Origin: CAZPAV01 sp964584755 | Lineage (GTDB): Bacteria; Actinomycetota; Acidimicrobiia; Spongiisociales; UBA5794 | Reading direction: 5' to 3' | DNA: 12,766 nt | Assembly (NCBI GenBank): GCA_964584755.1 | Contig: CAZPAV010000061.1 | Coordinates: 1-12,766 of the forward strand | In this document: one piece after another, positions 1 through 6,600 of the stretch | Numbering within the stretch: the first letter of the stretch is position 1 | Layout of the letters: each line of letters opens with the position of its first letter | Position numbers and translations under genes: made by a program | The notes under the pieces: generated by a model | What the model saw: the letters and a program-made list of their open reading frames with translations, nothing else | The model's database searches: none | Told to the model about the DNA's origin: nothing

Positions 1-653
1 GCCCGGATCTCGTCACGGTGGCGGGTGATCCCGGCGGCGAGCCGGGAGAGCACCTGCTCGTCGCCCTCCTCGACGAGGAGCAGCGGGGTTCCCGGAGGGA
101 CCCGCGCGGCGAGTCCGGCCCGGATGGCGCCGGCGGCGGCGGAGACGCCGGTGACGACGACCGCCAGGGGCAGTCCCGCGGCGACGGCCCCGGCGAGCGC
201 CTCCTCGGTGAGCCGGTCGGCGTAGCGGAGCGCGCTGGTGACGAGGATCGCCACGTCGCCGACCTCGAGCGCGGCGGCGACCCCGTCGGGGTCGTGCTCC
301 CAGGCGGGCGTGTCGAGAACGACGAGCCCGCCGGTGGTGGTGGTGACGAGCGCCGGCGGCGGGGTGAGCGCGGCGAGGCGGGCCGAGCCGTCGCTGCCGG
401 CGGCGGCGAGCGCGGTCGTGGTGGGGCGCAGCGGCCCGACCGGGAAGACGTCGGCGCCGACGAGACGGTTGCCGACCCGGGAGCGGCCTCCCCCGCACGG
501 CCCGACGAGCACCGCGATGGGGGGCCCGTCGGGGACGGTGCTGCTGCGCAGGAGGCGGAGGGCGGCGGCGAGGTCCCCGGCGGCGTCGCCGGCGAGCGCC
601 GGGTCGAGCGCGGCGAGGAGCTCGTGGAGGCGTTCGGCGGCGTGGAGGGTCAT
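1..653 (-). CDS. GTPase-like P-loop protein, partial (C-terminus beyond left edge)
   Basis: The reading frame is open from the ATG at 653 to the window edge (217 codons), so the C-terminus is missing. Seen: a Walker A-like loop at residues 51-58 (GPCGGGRS), a threonine cluster RPTTT at 76-80 where a G2 threonine would lie, and DTPAWE at 114-119 in the place of the G3/Walker B DTPG motif. A hydrophobic strand (VAILVTS, 134-140) follows. The order and spacing resemble TrmE/Era/dynamin-type GTPases. The Walker A lysine is replaced by arginine (R57). The strand that should end in the G4 N/TKxD motif reads AVVVTGVSA, so guanine specificity is doubtful. Inferred role: a degenerate or non-canonical nucleotide-binding protein, substrate unknown. 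It lies 46 bp downstream of mca on the same strand. A -10-like hexamer 8 nt before the ATG and no Shine-Dalgarno suggest its own leaderless transcript. Confidence 0.6.
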   Translation of the reverse strand, partial: MTLHAAERLHELLAALDPALAGDAAGDLAAALRLLRSSTVPDGPPIAVLVGPCGGGRSRVGNRLVGADVFPVGPLRPTTTALAAAGSDGSARLAALTPPPALVTTTTGGLVVLDTPAWEHDPDGVAAALEVGDVAILVTSALRYADRLTEEALAGAVAAGLPLAVVVTGVSAAAGAIRAGLAARVPPGTPLLLVEEGDEQVLSRLAAGITRHRDEIR

Positions 654-661
654 CGGGGGGG

Positions 662-667
662 ATTACA
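662..667 (-). promoter_or_regulatory. -10-like element TGTAAT for the GTPase-like gene
   Basis: TGTAAT on the minus strand matches TATAAT at five of six positions and stands out in GC-rich sequence. It ends 8 nt before the ATG at 653, so transcription would begin at or next to the start codon. No -35 consensus is recognisable. Confidence 0.4.
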
Positions 668-699
668 CCACACCGGGACCGGCGGCGTTCCGGGAGGGG

Positions 700-1557
700 T
701 CAACGCGAGGCGCGGATGCCGGCGAAGAGGTCCTCCTCCCCGGGGTCCCAGCCGACCCGGGTGGCGAGGAGCTCGAAGTCCTCCCAGGGGTAGACCTCGG
801 CGACGAGCGCGGCGGGGACCTGGAACCAGAAGCCGTCGGGGTCCACCTGGGTGCGGTGCGCGGCGAGCGCCGCCCGGGCCCGCTCGATGCGGTCGGCGAC
901 GTCGACGCGGGTGATGCGCTTCCCCTCGTCGGCGTCGGGATCGAGGCGCTCCATCCAGCGGGCGAACGGGGAGTCGAGTCCCCGGGCGAGCATCTCCCGA
1001 TGCAGGGTGGCGATGCGGGCGGCGGTGAACACCGGGGCGTACAGCTTCGCCGCCGCCCACGCCGGGCCCGCCTCCGGGAAGCGCTCGGGATCGGCGGCGG
1101 CCTCCCACACCTCCCGGGAGAGGCGATGGACGAGCAGGTGATCGGGGTGGGGGTATCGCTCGTGCGCGTCGTACCCGAGGAGGACGTGGGGTCGCTCCCG
1201 GCGGACGATGCGGACCAGGCGCTCCAGCACCTCGACGGGGTCGGCGTTGACGAACGCGTCGGGCCGGTGGTTGGCGGCGCTGCCGGGCATCCCCGAGTCG
1301 CGGTATCCGAGGAGGATCACCTCCTCGTACCCGATGATCCGGGCGGCCTCCATGAGCTCTCCCCGCCGCACGTCGGCGAGGCGCTCCCGGACGCCCGGCC
1401 GGTCCATGACGGGGTTGAGGATGTCCCCCGCCTCCCCGCCGGTGGCGGTGACGAGCACGGCTCGCACGCCGGCGTCGGCGTATCCGGCCACCGTGCCCGC
1501 ACCCTTGCTGGCCTCGTCGTCGGGGTGGGCATGGAGCGCGAGGAGTCGTCGGTCCAT
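700..1557 (-). CDS. mca: Mycothiol S-conjugate amidase (Mca), PIG-L/LmbE fold
   Basis: Mca cleaves mycothiol S-conjugates, releasing a mercapturic acid for export and glucosaminyl-inositol for recycling. It is a zinc-dependent cytosolic detoxification enzyme. The protein is 285 aa, close to mycobacterial Mca (about 288). Seen: HAHPDD at residues 9-14, giving putative zinc ligands H11 and D14 with D13 as likely base, and HPDH at 137-140 giving H140. K18 in DEASKG matches, from memory, the lysine that distinguishes Mca from the deacetylase MshB. TGGEAGDILNPVMD (40-52), the TQVDPDGFWF stretch and the terminal EDLFAGI also match mycobacterial Mca closely. I chose the ATG at 1557 because the homologous N-terminus starts there. 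A longer frame from 1587 would add ten unlike residues, and a -10-like GATACT sits 6 nt before 1557. It is a marker of a mycothiol-producing actinobacterium. Confidence 0.9.
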   Translation of the reverse strand: MDRRLLALHAHPDDEASKGAGTVAGYADAGVRAVLVTATGGEAGDILNPVMDRPGVRERLADVRRGELMEAARIIGYEEVILLGYRDSGMPGSAANHRPDAFVNADPVEVLERLVRIVRRERPHVLLGYDAHERYPHPDHLLVHRLSREVWEAAADPERFPEAGPAWAAAKLYAPVFTAARIATLHREMLARGLDSPFARWMERLDPDADEGKRITRVDVADRIERARAALAAHRTQVDPDGFWFQVPAALVAEVYPWEDFELLATRVGWDPGEEDLFAGIRASR

Positions 1558-1563
1558 TCCGGG

Positions 1564-1569
1564 AGTATC
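1564..1569 (-). promoter_or_regulatory. -10-like element GATACT for mca
   Basis: GATACT on the minus strand lies in the 37-bp gap after the nuclease gene and ends 6 nt before the mca ATG at 1557. No Shine-Dalgarno lies between them, so a leaderless mca transcript is inferred. It would let mca be transcribed independently of the upstream nuclease gene. Confidence 0.4.
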
Positions 1570-1594
1570 CCATGGGCGGCGCGCCAACCTGGCG

Positions 1595-2380
1595 TCACCC
1601 GCCGAGGATCCGGGCCGCGGCGCGACCCTCGGCGCACTCCTCCAGGAGGGGGCAGAACCGGCAGTGCGGTCCGCCGCGGCGCTCCAGCTCTCCGTCCACC
1701 GCCCAGGCGTGGCGCAGGGCGGTGACGAGGGCGGCCACCGCGGTCGCGGTCGCCGCCAGGCGGGGTGGCTCCGCCGGGACGACGAGCCGCTCCCCGTCGG
1801 CGAGGGAGATCGCCTCGGCGCCCCCCGGCGTCTCCCCCCGGTCGAGCTCCCACACGAGGAGGTAGAAGGCGAGCTGGAGCCCGGTGCCCTCGTCGATGCC
1901 GCCCGTCTTCCAGTCGACGAGCCGCGTGCCGAGGTGCGGATCGTCGAACACGGCGTCGACCTGCCCCTTGAGGACGACGCCGGGGGCGACCTCGACCTCG
2001 AGGGGGACCTCGGCCTCCCGGAACCCCGCGGTGGGGAGGGAGCGGAACCGGGAGTAGAGGGTGGCGACCTCCTGGACCACCGCCTCGAGGCGGGAGGGCC
2101 GGTCGAGGCCGAGGGTCGCCATCTTCTCGTTCATCCACGGGCCGGCGCCGATCTCCTCGCGGCAGACCCGGGCGAGACGCTCCTCGGGGATGGCCCCGCC
2201 GGTGAGGTGGCGGGCGAACACGCGGTGGGCGAGGGTGCCGCGGAACGCGGGGACCGACTCGGCCGGGTAGATGCCCCGGGTCCGGGCGAGGGCCTGCTGC
2301 GGGCACCGGGCGTAGGTGCGGTAGAGGGTCGCCGAGACGGACACGGGCTCGCCCGGCGCGACCTGCGGGAACGCGGTCAT
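1595..2380 (-). CDS. PD-(D/E)XK nuclease, RecB/Cas4-like with Fe-S cysteines
   Basis: A 261-aa protein with the motifs of the RecB/AddB/Cas4 exonuclease superfamily (PDDEXK_1 type). Seen: RGTLAH with the motif-I histidine H52; GQVDAVFDD with metal ligand D142; LVDWKTG with D156 and K158 as the D/E-x-K pair; QLAFY at 169-173, the conserved Q-x3-Y helix. One cysteine near the N-terminus (C26, RCPQ) and a C-terminal C-x2-C-x5-C set (C240, C243, C249) match the four-cysteine iron-sulfur arrangement of AddB and Cas4. The likely activity is metal-dependent cleavage of single-stranded or end-containing DNA. There are no cas genes, repeats or helicase domain nearby, so a stand-alone DNA repair role is more likely than CRISPR adaptation. 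The ATG at 2380 is preceded by TACCAT at 6 nt and no Shine-Dalgarno. Confidence 0.85.
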   Translation of the reverse strand: MTAFPQVAPGEPVSVSATLYRTYARCPQQALARTRGIYPAESVPAFRGTLAHRVFARHLTGGAIPEERLARVCREEIGAGPWMNEKMATLGLDRPSRLEAVVQEVATLYSRFRSLPTAGFREAEVPLEVEVAPGVVLKGQVDAVFDDPHLGTRLVDWKTGGIDEGTGLQLAFYLLVWELDRGETPGGAEAISLADGERLVVPAEPPRLAATATAVAALVTALRHAWAVDGELERRGGPHCRFCPLLEECAEGRAAARILGG

Positions 2381-2386
2381 GGAGCC

Positions 2387-2392
2387 ATGGTA
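2387..2392 (-). promoter_or_regulatory. -10-like element TACCAT for the nuclease gene
   Basis: TACCAT on the minus strand ends 6 nt before the ATG at 2380 and fits TAnnnT. It forms one arm of a divergent promoter region (2381-2482) shared with the first VanW gene. Leaderless initiation at the ATG is inferred. Confidence 0.4.
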
Positions 2393-2441
2393 CGGGCGCG
2401 GCCGCGTCCGGCCGTGCGAACCGCTTTTCGCGCCCCCTCGG

Positions 2442-2447
2442 TATACT
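2442..2447 (+). promoter_or_regulatory. -10 element TATACT for the first VanW gene
   Basis: TATACT matches the TATAAT consensus at five of six positions and lies in the context TCGGTATACTC. The predicted transcription start is near 2454, giving a leader of about 29 nt. A near-copy of this context (TCGGTACACTC) precedes the second VanW gene. Confidence 0.55.
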
Positions 2448-2474
2448 CGCCGGCATTCCGCCGACTCCTTGACC

Positions 2475-2480
2475 AGAGGA
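2475..2480 (+). promoter_or_regulatory. Ribosome binding site deciding the VanW1 start
   Basis: AGAGGA lies just before the ATG at 2483, with short spacing. It sets the start there, although the frame is open far upstream. The upstream codons read as arginine/proline-rich noise, while residues after 2483 form a clean membrane anchor. Confidence 0.5.
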
Positions 2481-2482
2481 TC

Positions 2483-4504
2483 ATGGCCGCACCCAAGTCC
2501 CGTACCGCGCTGTTCGCCGCCGTACCCCTCCTCATTCTCCTCCTTCCGATCGCGGTGTACCTCGTGGATCGGGCGGCGAACGGCGGGGACGTGCCTCGCG
2601 ACGTCACCATCGCCGGCGTCGACGTCGGTGGCATGTCCGAGGCCGAGGCGATGGCCGCCGTCACCGCCGCCGAGCAGCGGCGCCTCGCCGGCCCGGCGGT
2701 GTTCCTCCTCAACGGTCGGCGCTTCGAGCTCACCGCGGCGGAGGCCGGGCTCGAGGTCGACGCGGCGACCGCGGTGCGCACCGCCATGGAGACCCGCGAC
2801 ACGAACCTCTTCTCCGGGTTCTCCGACTGGCTCTCGAGCTTCCGGCGCACCATCGACCTCCCGGTCACCGAGTCGGTCGACCCCGCAGCCATCGACCGGG
2901 CCCTCACCGCCTGGGAGCAGGAGGCGGTGGACGCCCCCGCCTTCAACGGGGCGATCCGCGTCGTCGACGGCGAGGTCGTCGCCGATCCGCCCCGCAGCGG
3001 CCTCGCCCTCGATCACGACGTCGCCCGAGCCATCGTCACCGAGCGGCTCCTCTCCGGGGACACGACCCCGGCCGAGCTCCCTCTCGCCGACAAGACCCCC
3101 GGCATCACGCCGGAGCGCTTCGCCGCGGCGGTGAACCGGGTGCGTCGCATGCTCGACGGCCCGGTCATCCTCCACAACCAGGACCTCGACTTCACCATGC
3201 GGTTCCAACCGGCGGACATCGCCGCGGCGCTGCGCGTCACCGTCGACGACGGCCCGCCGGCGTCGATCGACATCCGCCTCGACCCCGACGTCATCGCCCC
3301 GCTGGTGGAGCCGCACCGCGCCGAGTTCGAGCTGCCCCCGGTCGACGCCCGCTACGCCGTCGACATCACCACCGACACGGTCTCGATCGTCCCGGGACGG
3401 GGCGCGACCCTCTTCGACCCCGACGCCGTGGCGGCCGCCCTCGCCGAGGCCGCCGCCACCGACGACTTCGGGGACTTCCCGGTGGCGTACGGGGATCCGC
3501 CCGAGGTCACCACCGCGGATCTCGAGGCGTACGGACCGCTCACCCTCGTCTCCGAGTTCACCACCCATCACAAGTGCTGCCAGCGACGGGTCATCAACAT
3601 CCATCTCATCGCCGACGCGCTCGACGGGGCGATCGTCTGGCCCGGCGAGGAGTTCTCCATCAACGAGTACGTCGGGCAGCGCACCCTGGCGAAGGGGTAC
3701 GTGAAGGCCCCGGCGATCATCAACGGCGAGGACATCTGCTGCGACAGCCCCATCAACGTCGGCGGCGGCGTCAGCCAGATGGGGACGACGCTGTACAACG
3801 CCGTCTTCTTCGGCTGCTACGAGGTGCTCGAGCATCAACCGCACAGCCTCTACATCCACCGCTACCCGCTCGGCCGGGAGGCCACCCTCGGGTATCCGCA
3901 TCCCGACGTCCGCTTCCGGGACGACACCCGGTATCCGGTCATCATCCGCACCTCCTACACCGACACGTCGCTGACGGTGAAGTTCTACGGCAACAACGAG
4001 GGGCGGAAGTGCTACCCGGACAAGGACCCGCCCGACAAGTACAACTACACCGATCCGCCGGTCCGCTACGAGCCGAACCCCGAGGTTCCGCCCGGGGAGG
4101 AACGGGTCGTCGAGAACGGCACCCGGGGGTATACCACGACGGTGACGCGCATCATCGAGTACCCCGACGGGACGGTGAAGAAGGAGCCGTACACGCACCG
4201 CTACCGGGGCTACCTCAAGAAGATCGAGGTGAATCCCTGTGAGATGCCGGACGCCACCGACCCCTGTCCGGTGCTCGTGCCCGACGTCGTCGGGCAGGGA
4301 GCCGCCGCGGCGACGGCGACCCTCGCCGGTGCCGGGTTCGCCGTGACCGAGGTCTCCACCGACGTCGCCGATCCGGCGCAGGACGGCATCGTCGTCGCCG
4401 TGAGCCCGACGGGATGGGTGCCGCCCGGCTCGACGGTGACGATCACCGTGGGCCACTACGTGGCGCCGCCGCCGGGCGACGGGGGCTCCGGGGGCGGCAC
4501 CTGA
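2483..4504 (+). CDS. Membrane-anchored VanW-family protein with G5-like and PASTA regions (copy 1)
   Basis: 673 aa. Seen in order: a short basic N-terminus and one hydrophobic anchor (about residues 9-29) with no cleavage signal; two related regions (about 40-190 and 215-345) resembling the PG_binding_4 domains found before VanW; a VanW domain (about 350-505) with GEEFSINEYVG, GGGVSQMGTTLYNA and HQPHSLYIHRYPLGREATLG; a G5-like region (about 520-580); and one PASTA domain (about 599-658) starting VPDVVGQ, then a Gly/Pro tail. In known families G5 binds wall sugars and PASTA binds muropeptides, so an extracellular wall-associated role is inferred. The VanW function is unknown and vancomycin resistance should not be assumed. 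The serine in GGGVSQ replaces the cysteine of many VanW domains. All eight cysteines are in the exported part. A tandem paralogue follows after 82 bp. Confidence 0.85.
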   Translation: MAAPKSRTALFAAVPLLILLLPIAVYLVDRAANGGDVPRDVTIAGVDVGGMSEAEAMAAVTAAEQRRLAGPAVFLLNGRRFELTAAEAGLEVDAATAVRTAMETRDTNLFSGFSDWLSSFRRTIDLPVTESVDPAAIDRALTAWEQEAVDAPAFNGAIRVVDGEVVADPPRSGLALDHDVARAIVTERLLSGDTTPAELPLADKTPGITPERFAAAVNRVRRMLDGPVILHNQDLDFTMRFQPADIAAALRVTVDDGPPASIDIRLDPDVIAPLVEPHRAEFELPPVDARYAVDITTDTVSIVPGRGATLFDPDAVAAALAEAAATDDFGDFPVAYGDPPEVTTADLEAYGPLTLVSEFTTHHKCCQRRVINIHLIADALDGAIVWPGEEFSINEYVGQRTLAKGYVKAPAIINGEDICCDSPINVGGGVSQMGTTLYNAVFFGCYEVLEHQPHSLYIHRYPLGREATLGYPHPDVRFRDDTRYPVIIRTSYTDTSLTVKFYGNNEGRKCYPDKDPPDKYNYTDPPVRYEPNPEVPPGEERVVENGTRGYTTTVTRIIEYPDGTVKKEPYTHRYRGYLKKIEVNPCEMPDATDPCPVLVPDVVGQGAAAATATLAGAGFAVTEVSTDVADPAQDGIVVAVSPTGWVPPGSTVTITVGHYVAPPPGDGGSGGGT

Positions 4505-4509
4505 GTCGC

Positions 4510-4526
4510 CCCGGCGTCCCGCCGGG
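4510..4526 (+). terminator. GC hairpin after the first VanW gene
   Basis: CCCGGCG and CGCCGGG form a perfect 7-bp stem around a 3-nt loop, starting 5 nt after the stop codon. No U-tract follows, which is common for terminator-like hairpins in high-GC actinobacteria. It lies before the promoter of the second VanW gene, consistent with separate transcription of the copies. Confidence 0.4.
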
Positions 4527-4553
4527 CTCCCGCGCCTACCGGGACCTCGTCGG

Positions 4554-4559
4554 TACACT
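4554..4559 (+). promoter_or_regulatory. -10-like element TACACT for the second VanW gene
   Basis: TACACT lies in the context TCGGTACACTC, one base different from the element before the first VanW gene. The predicted start near 4566 gives a leader of about 20 nt without an obvious Shine-Dalgarno before the GTG at 4587. Confidence 0.45.
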
Positions 4560-4586
4560 CCACGGGGCCCCCGACCACGAATCGTC

Positions 4587-6575
4587 GTGAAACCCCGCGC
4601 CGTCCTCCTCACCATCGTCCCCCTGGCCCTCCTGCTCCTGCCACTCGGCGTGTTCTTCGTCGACCACGCCCTCGCCGCCGGACGGGTGCCTCGCAACGTG
4701 TCCGTCGGGGGCGTGCCGCTGGGGGGACTGGACCGGGCCGACGCCCTCCTGGCCGTCCGTGCCGAGGAGGCCCGGCTCCTCGCCGAACCGGCCCGGTTCC
4801 TCCTCGACGGGAAGCCCTTCTCCCTCTCCGGCGCCGACGTCGGGTTCCACGTCGACGCCGAGGCGGCGGTGGACGCCGCCCTGCACCGCAGGGACGCCTC
4901 GGGCCTGCCCGGGAGCTTCGCCGCCTGGATCGACGGCTTCCGGGACCCGATCGACCTCGACCTCCCGGTGGAGGTCGACGAGGCGCGTCTCGATGCCGTC
5001 CTCGACCGGTGGGAGGGGGAGGCCATCTCCGACCGGGCGGATCCGGGAACGGTGCGGATCGTCGACGGGGAGGTCGTCCCCGTCTACCCGAAGGCGGGAC
5101 GGGCCGTCGACCGGGACGCGGCCCGACGACTCGTGGTGGAATCCCTCGCCACCCTCGGTGAGCCTCCGGCGGCCCTCCCGGTGGTCGTCCGGGAGCCGAA
5201 GGTCGCCCGGGCGGACATCGACGCCGCCGCCGAGCAGGTGCGGCGCATGATCGACGGCCCGGTGACGCTGCGCAGCGAGGAGACGAACTTCCTCGTCACC
5301 TTCACCCCCGACGAGCTGCGCGACGCGATCCGGGTGACCGTCACCGACGATCCGCCCGAGGTGTCGGTCCATCTCGACCCGACGAGCATCGCCGCCATCC
5401 TCGAGCCACGCCGGGCCGAGTTCGAGACGCCCGCGGTGAACGCGGCGTACGCGGTGGACATGGAGACGGACACCGTCACCGTCGTGCCGTCACGCAACGC
5501 CACCGTCATGGACCTCCCCGGGGTGGTGGCGGCCCTCGAGGAGGCCGCCCTCGGCTCCGGTTTCGGGCCGTTCCCCCTCGCCGCGGGGGCGCCACCCGAG
5601 TTCACCACCGCCGACGCCGAGTCGTACGGCCCGCTCACCCTCGTCTCCGAGTTCACGACGAAGTACCCCCCGGGCCAGCCTCGGGTGATCAACATCCACC
5701 GCATGGCCGACGAGGTGGACGGCGCGGTGGTGTTCCCCGGCGAGACCTTCTCCATCAACTCCTGGGTGGGCCGGCGCACCGAGAAGGACGGGTACGTCGC
5801 CGCCCCGGCCATCATCCACGGGGTCCCCTACTGCTGCGACAACCCGGCGAACATCGGCGGAGGGGTGAGTCAGTTCGGAACGACGTTCTTCAACGCGGTG
5901 TTCTTCGGCTGCTACGAGGACGTCGAGCATCAGCCCCACAGCCTCTACTTCTCCCGGTACCCGGTGGGCCGGGAGGCGACACTCGGCTACCCGAAGCCCG
6001 ACGTGATCTTCCGCAACAACACCGAGGCGCCGGTGATCATCAAGACCGCCTACACGAACCGGACGATCACCGTGAAGTTCTACGGCAACAACGGGGGTCG
6101 CACGTGCACCGCGGAGACCTCGGAGAAGGAGAACGTCGTCGAGCCCGGCGTCGAGCTCGTCCCCGACGAGGAGGGGATCCTCGCCCCCGGCGAGCAGGAG
6201 GAGGTGTGGGCGGGGAAGAAGGGGTTCACCATCCACGTCACCCGCGTCATCGAGGAGCCCGACGGGACGATCGTACGCGAGGAGCCGTTCACCTGGCGGT
6301 ACAACAAGCTCGACGAGCGCATCAAGGTCCACCCCTGCGAGGTGACCGGCGAGCCGGTCGACTGCCCCATCCAGCTCCCCGACCTCGTCGGCACCCCCTA
6401 CGCGGACGCCTACGGACAGCTCGTCGGAAGCGGGTTCGTCGTGGTGCGCATCGACGAGGAGGTGACCGACCCCGCCGCCGAGGGCACGGTCCTGGCGATG
6501 GACCCGGTGGCCGGCACCTGGGTCGATCCGGGCGGTTCGGTGAAGCTCACCGTGGGCGTCGCGCCGGCCGGTTGA
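4587..6575 (+). CDS. Membrane-anchored VanW-family protein with G5-like and PASTA regions (copy 2)
   Basis: 662 aa from a GTG start, chosen because it directly precedes a hydrophobic anchor (about residues 5-26). No good ribosome binding site is visible. The architecture copies the preceding gene: two PG_binding_4-like regions, VanW (about 347-502; GETFSINSWVG, GGGVSQFGTTFFNA, HQPHSLYFSRYPVGREATLG), a G5-like region (about 532-585) and one PASTA domain (about 597-660, starting LPDLVGT). Similarity is strongest in VanW and weakest in the N-terminal half, as expected of an old tandem duplication. It has six cysteines, all predicted extracellular: a CC pair, one in FFGCYE, one after the VanW core, and two flanking the linker before PASTA. 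It lacks the extra CC pair of copy 1 and its Gly-rich tail. An extracytoplasmic cell-wall role is inferred, with a split of function between the copies possible. Confidence 0.85.
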   Translation: MKPRAVLLTIVPLALLLLPLGVFFVDHALAAGRVPRNVSVGGVPLGGLDRADALLAVRAEEARLLAEPARFLLDGKPFSLSGADVGFHVDAEAAVDAALHRRDASGLPGSFAAWIDGFRDPIDLDLPVEVDEARLDAVLDRWEGEAISDRADPGTVRIVDGEVVPVYPKAGRAVDRDAARRLVVESLATLGEPPAALPVVVREPKVARADIDAAAEQVRRMIDGPVTLRSEETNFLVTFTPDELRDAIRVTVTDDPPEVSVHLDPTSIAAILEPRRAEFETPAVNAAYAVDMETDTVTVVPSRNATVMDLPGVVAALEEAALGSGFGPFPLAAGAPPEFTTADAESYGPLTLVSEFTTKYPPGQPRVINIHRMADEVDGAVVFPGETFSINSWVGRRTEKDGYVAAPAIIHGVPYCCDNPANIGGGVSQFGTTFFNAVFFGCYEDVEHQPHSLYFSRYPVGREATLGYPKPDVIFRNNTEAPVIIKTAYTNRTITVKFYGNNGGRTCTAETSEKENVVEPGVELVPDEEGILAPGEQEEVWAGKKGFTIHVTRVIEEPDGTIVREEPFTWRYNKLDERIKVHPCEVTGEPVDCPIQLPDLVGTPYADAYGQLVGSGFVVVRIDEEVTDPAAEGTVLAMDPVAGTWVDPGGSVKLTVGVAPAG

Positions 6576-6585
6576 GCGGCCGGCG
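6562..6585. terminator. Stop-codon hairpin between convergent genes
   Basis: CGCCGGCCG (6562-6570) and CGGCCGGCG (6577-6585) form a perfect 9-bp stem with a 6-nt loop GTTGAG that contains the TGA of the second VanW gene. Only 25 bp separate this gene from the convergent pyruvate kinase gene, so the symmetric hairpin could end transcription from both sides. No U-tract is present on either strand. Confidence 0.45.
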
Positions 6586-6600
6586 TCGCGCCGCGGGGCG

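Noticed and set aside
2380..2380. Reading the Cas4-like nuclease as part of a CRISPR system
   Set aside because: No repeats, spacers or other cas genes occur in the window, and stand-alone homologues are known.
1208..2482. In-frame extension upstream of the first VanW gene
   Set aside because: It lies antisense to mca and the nuclease gene and looks like noise. The ATG at 2483 has a ribosome binding site and starts a membrane anchor.
1595..5026. Minus-strand open frame spanning both the nuclease and the region opposite the first VanW gene
   Set aside because: Only 1595-2380 carries nuclease motifs. The rest is an antisense shadow of the VanW gene with arginine-rich, domain-free sequence.
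2483..6575. Calling the VanW proteins vancomycin-resistance genes
   Set aside because: No vanH/A/X or vanRS genes are nearby. VanW domains are widespread in wall proteins without a shown role in resistance.
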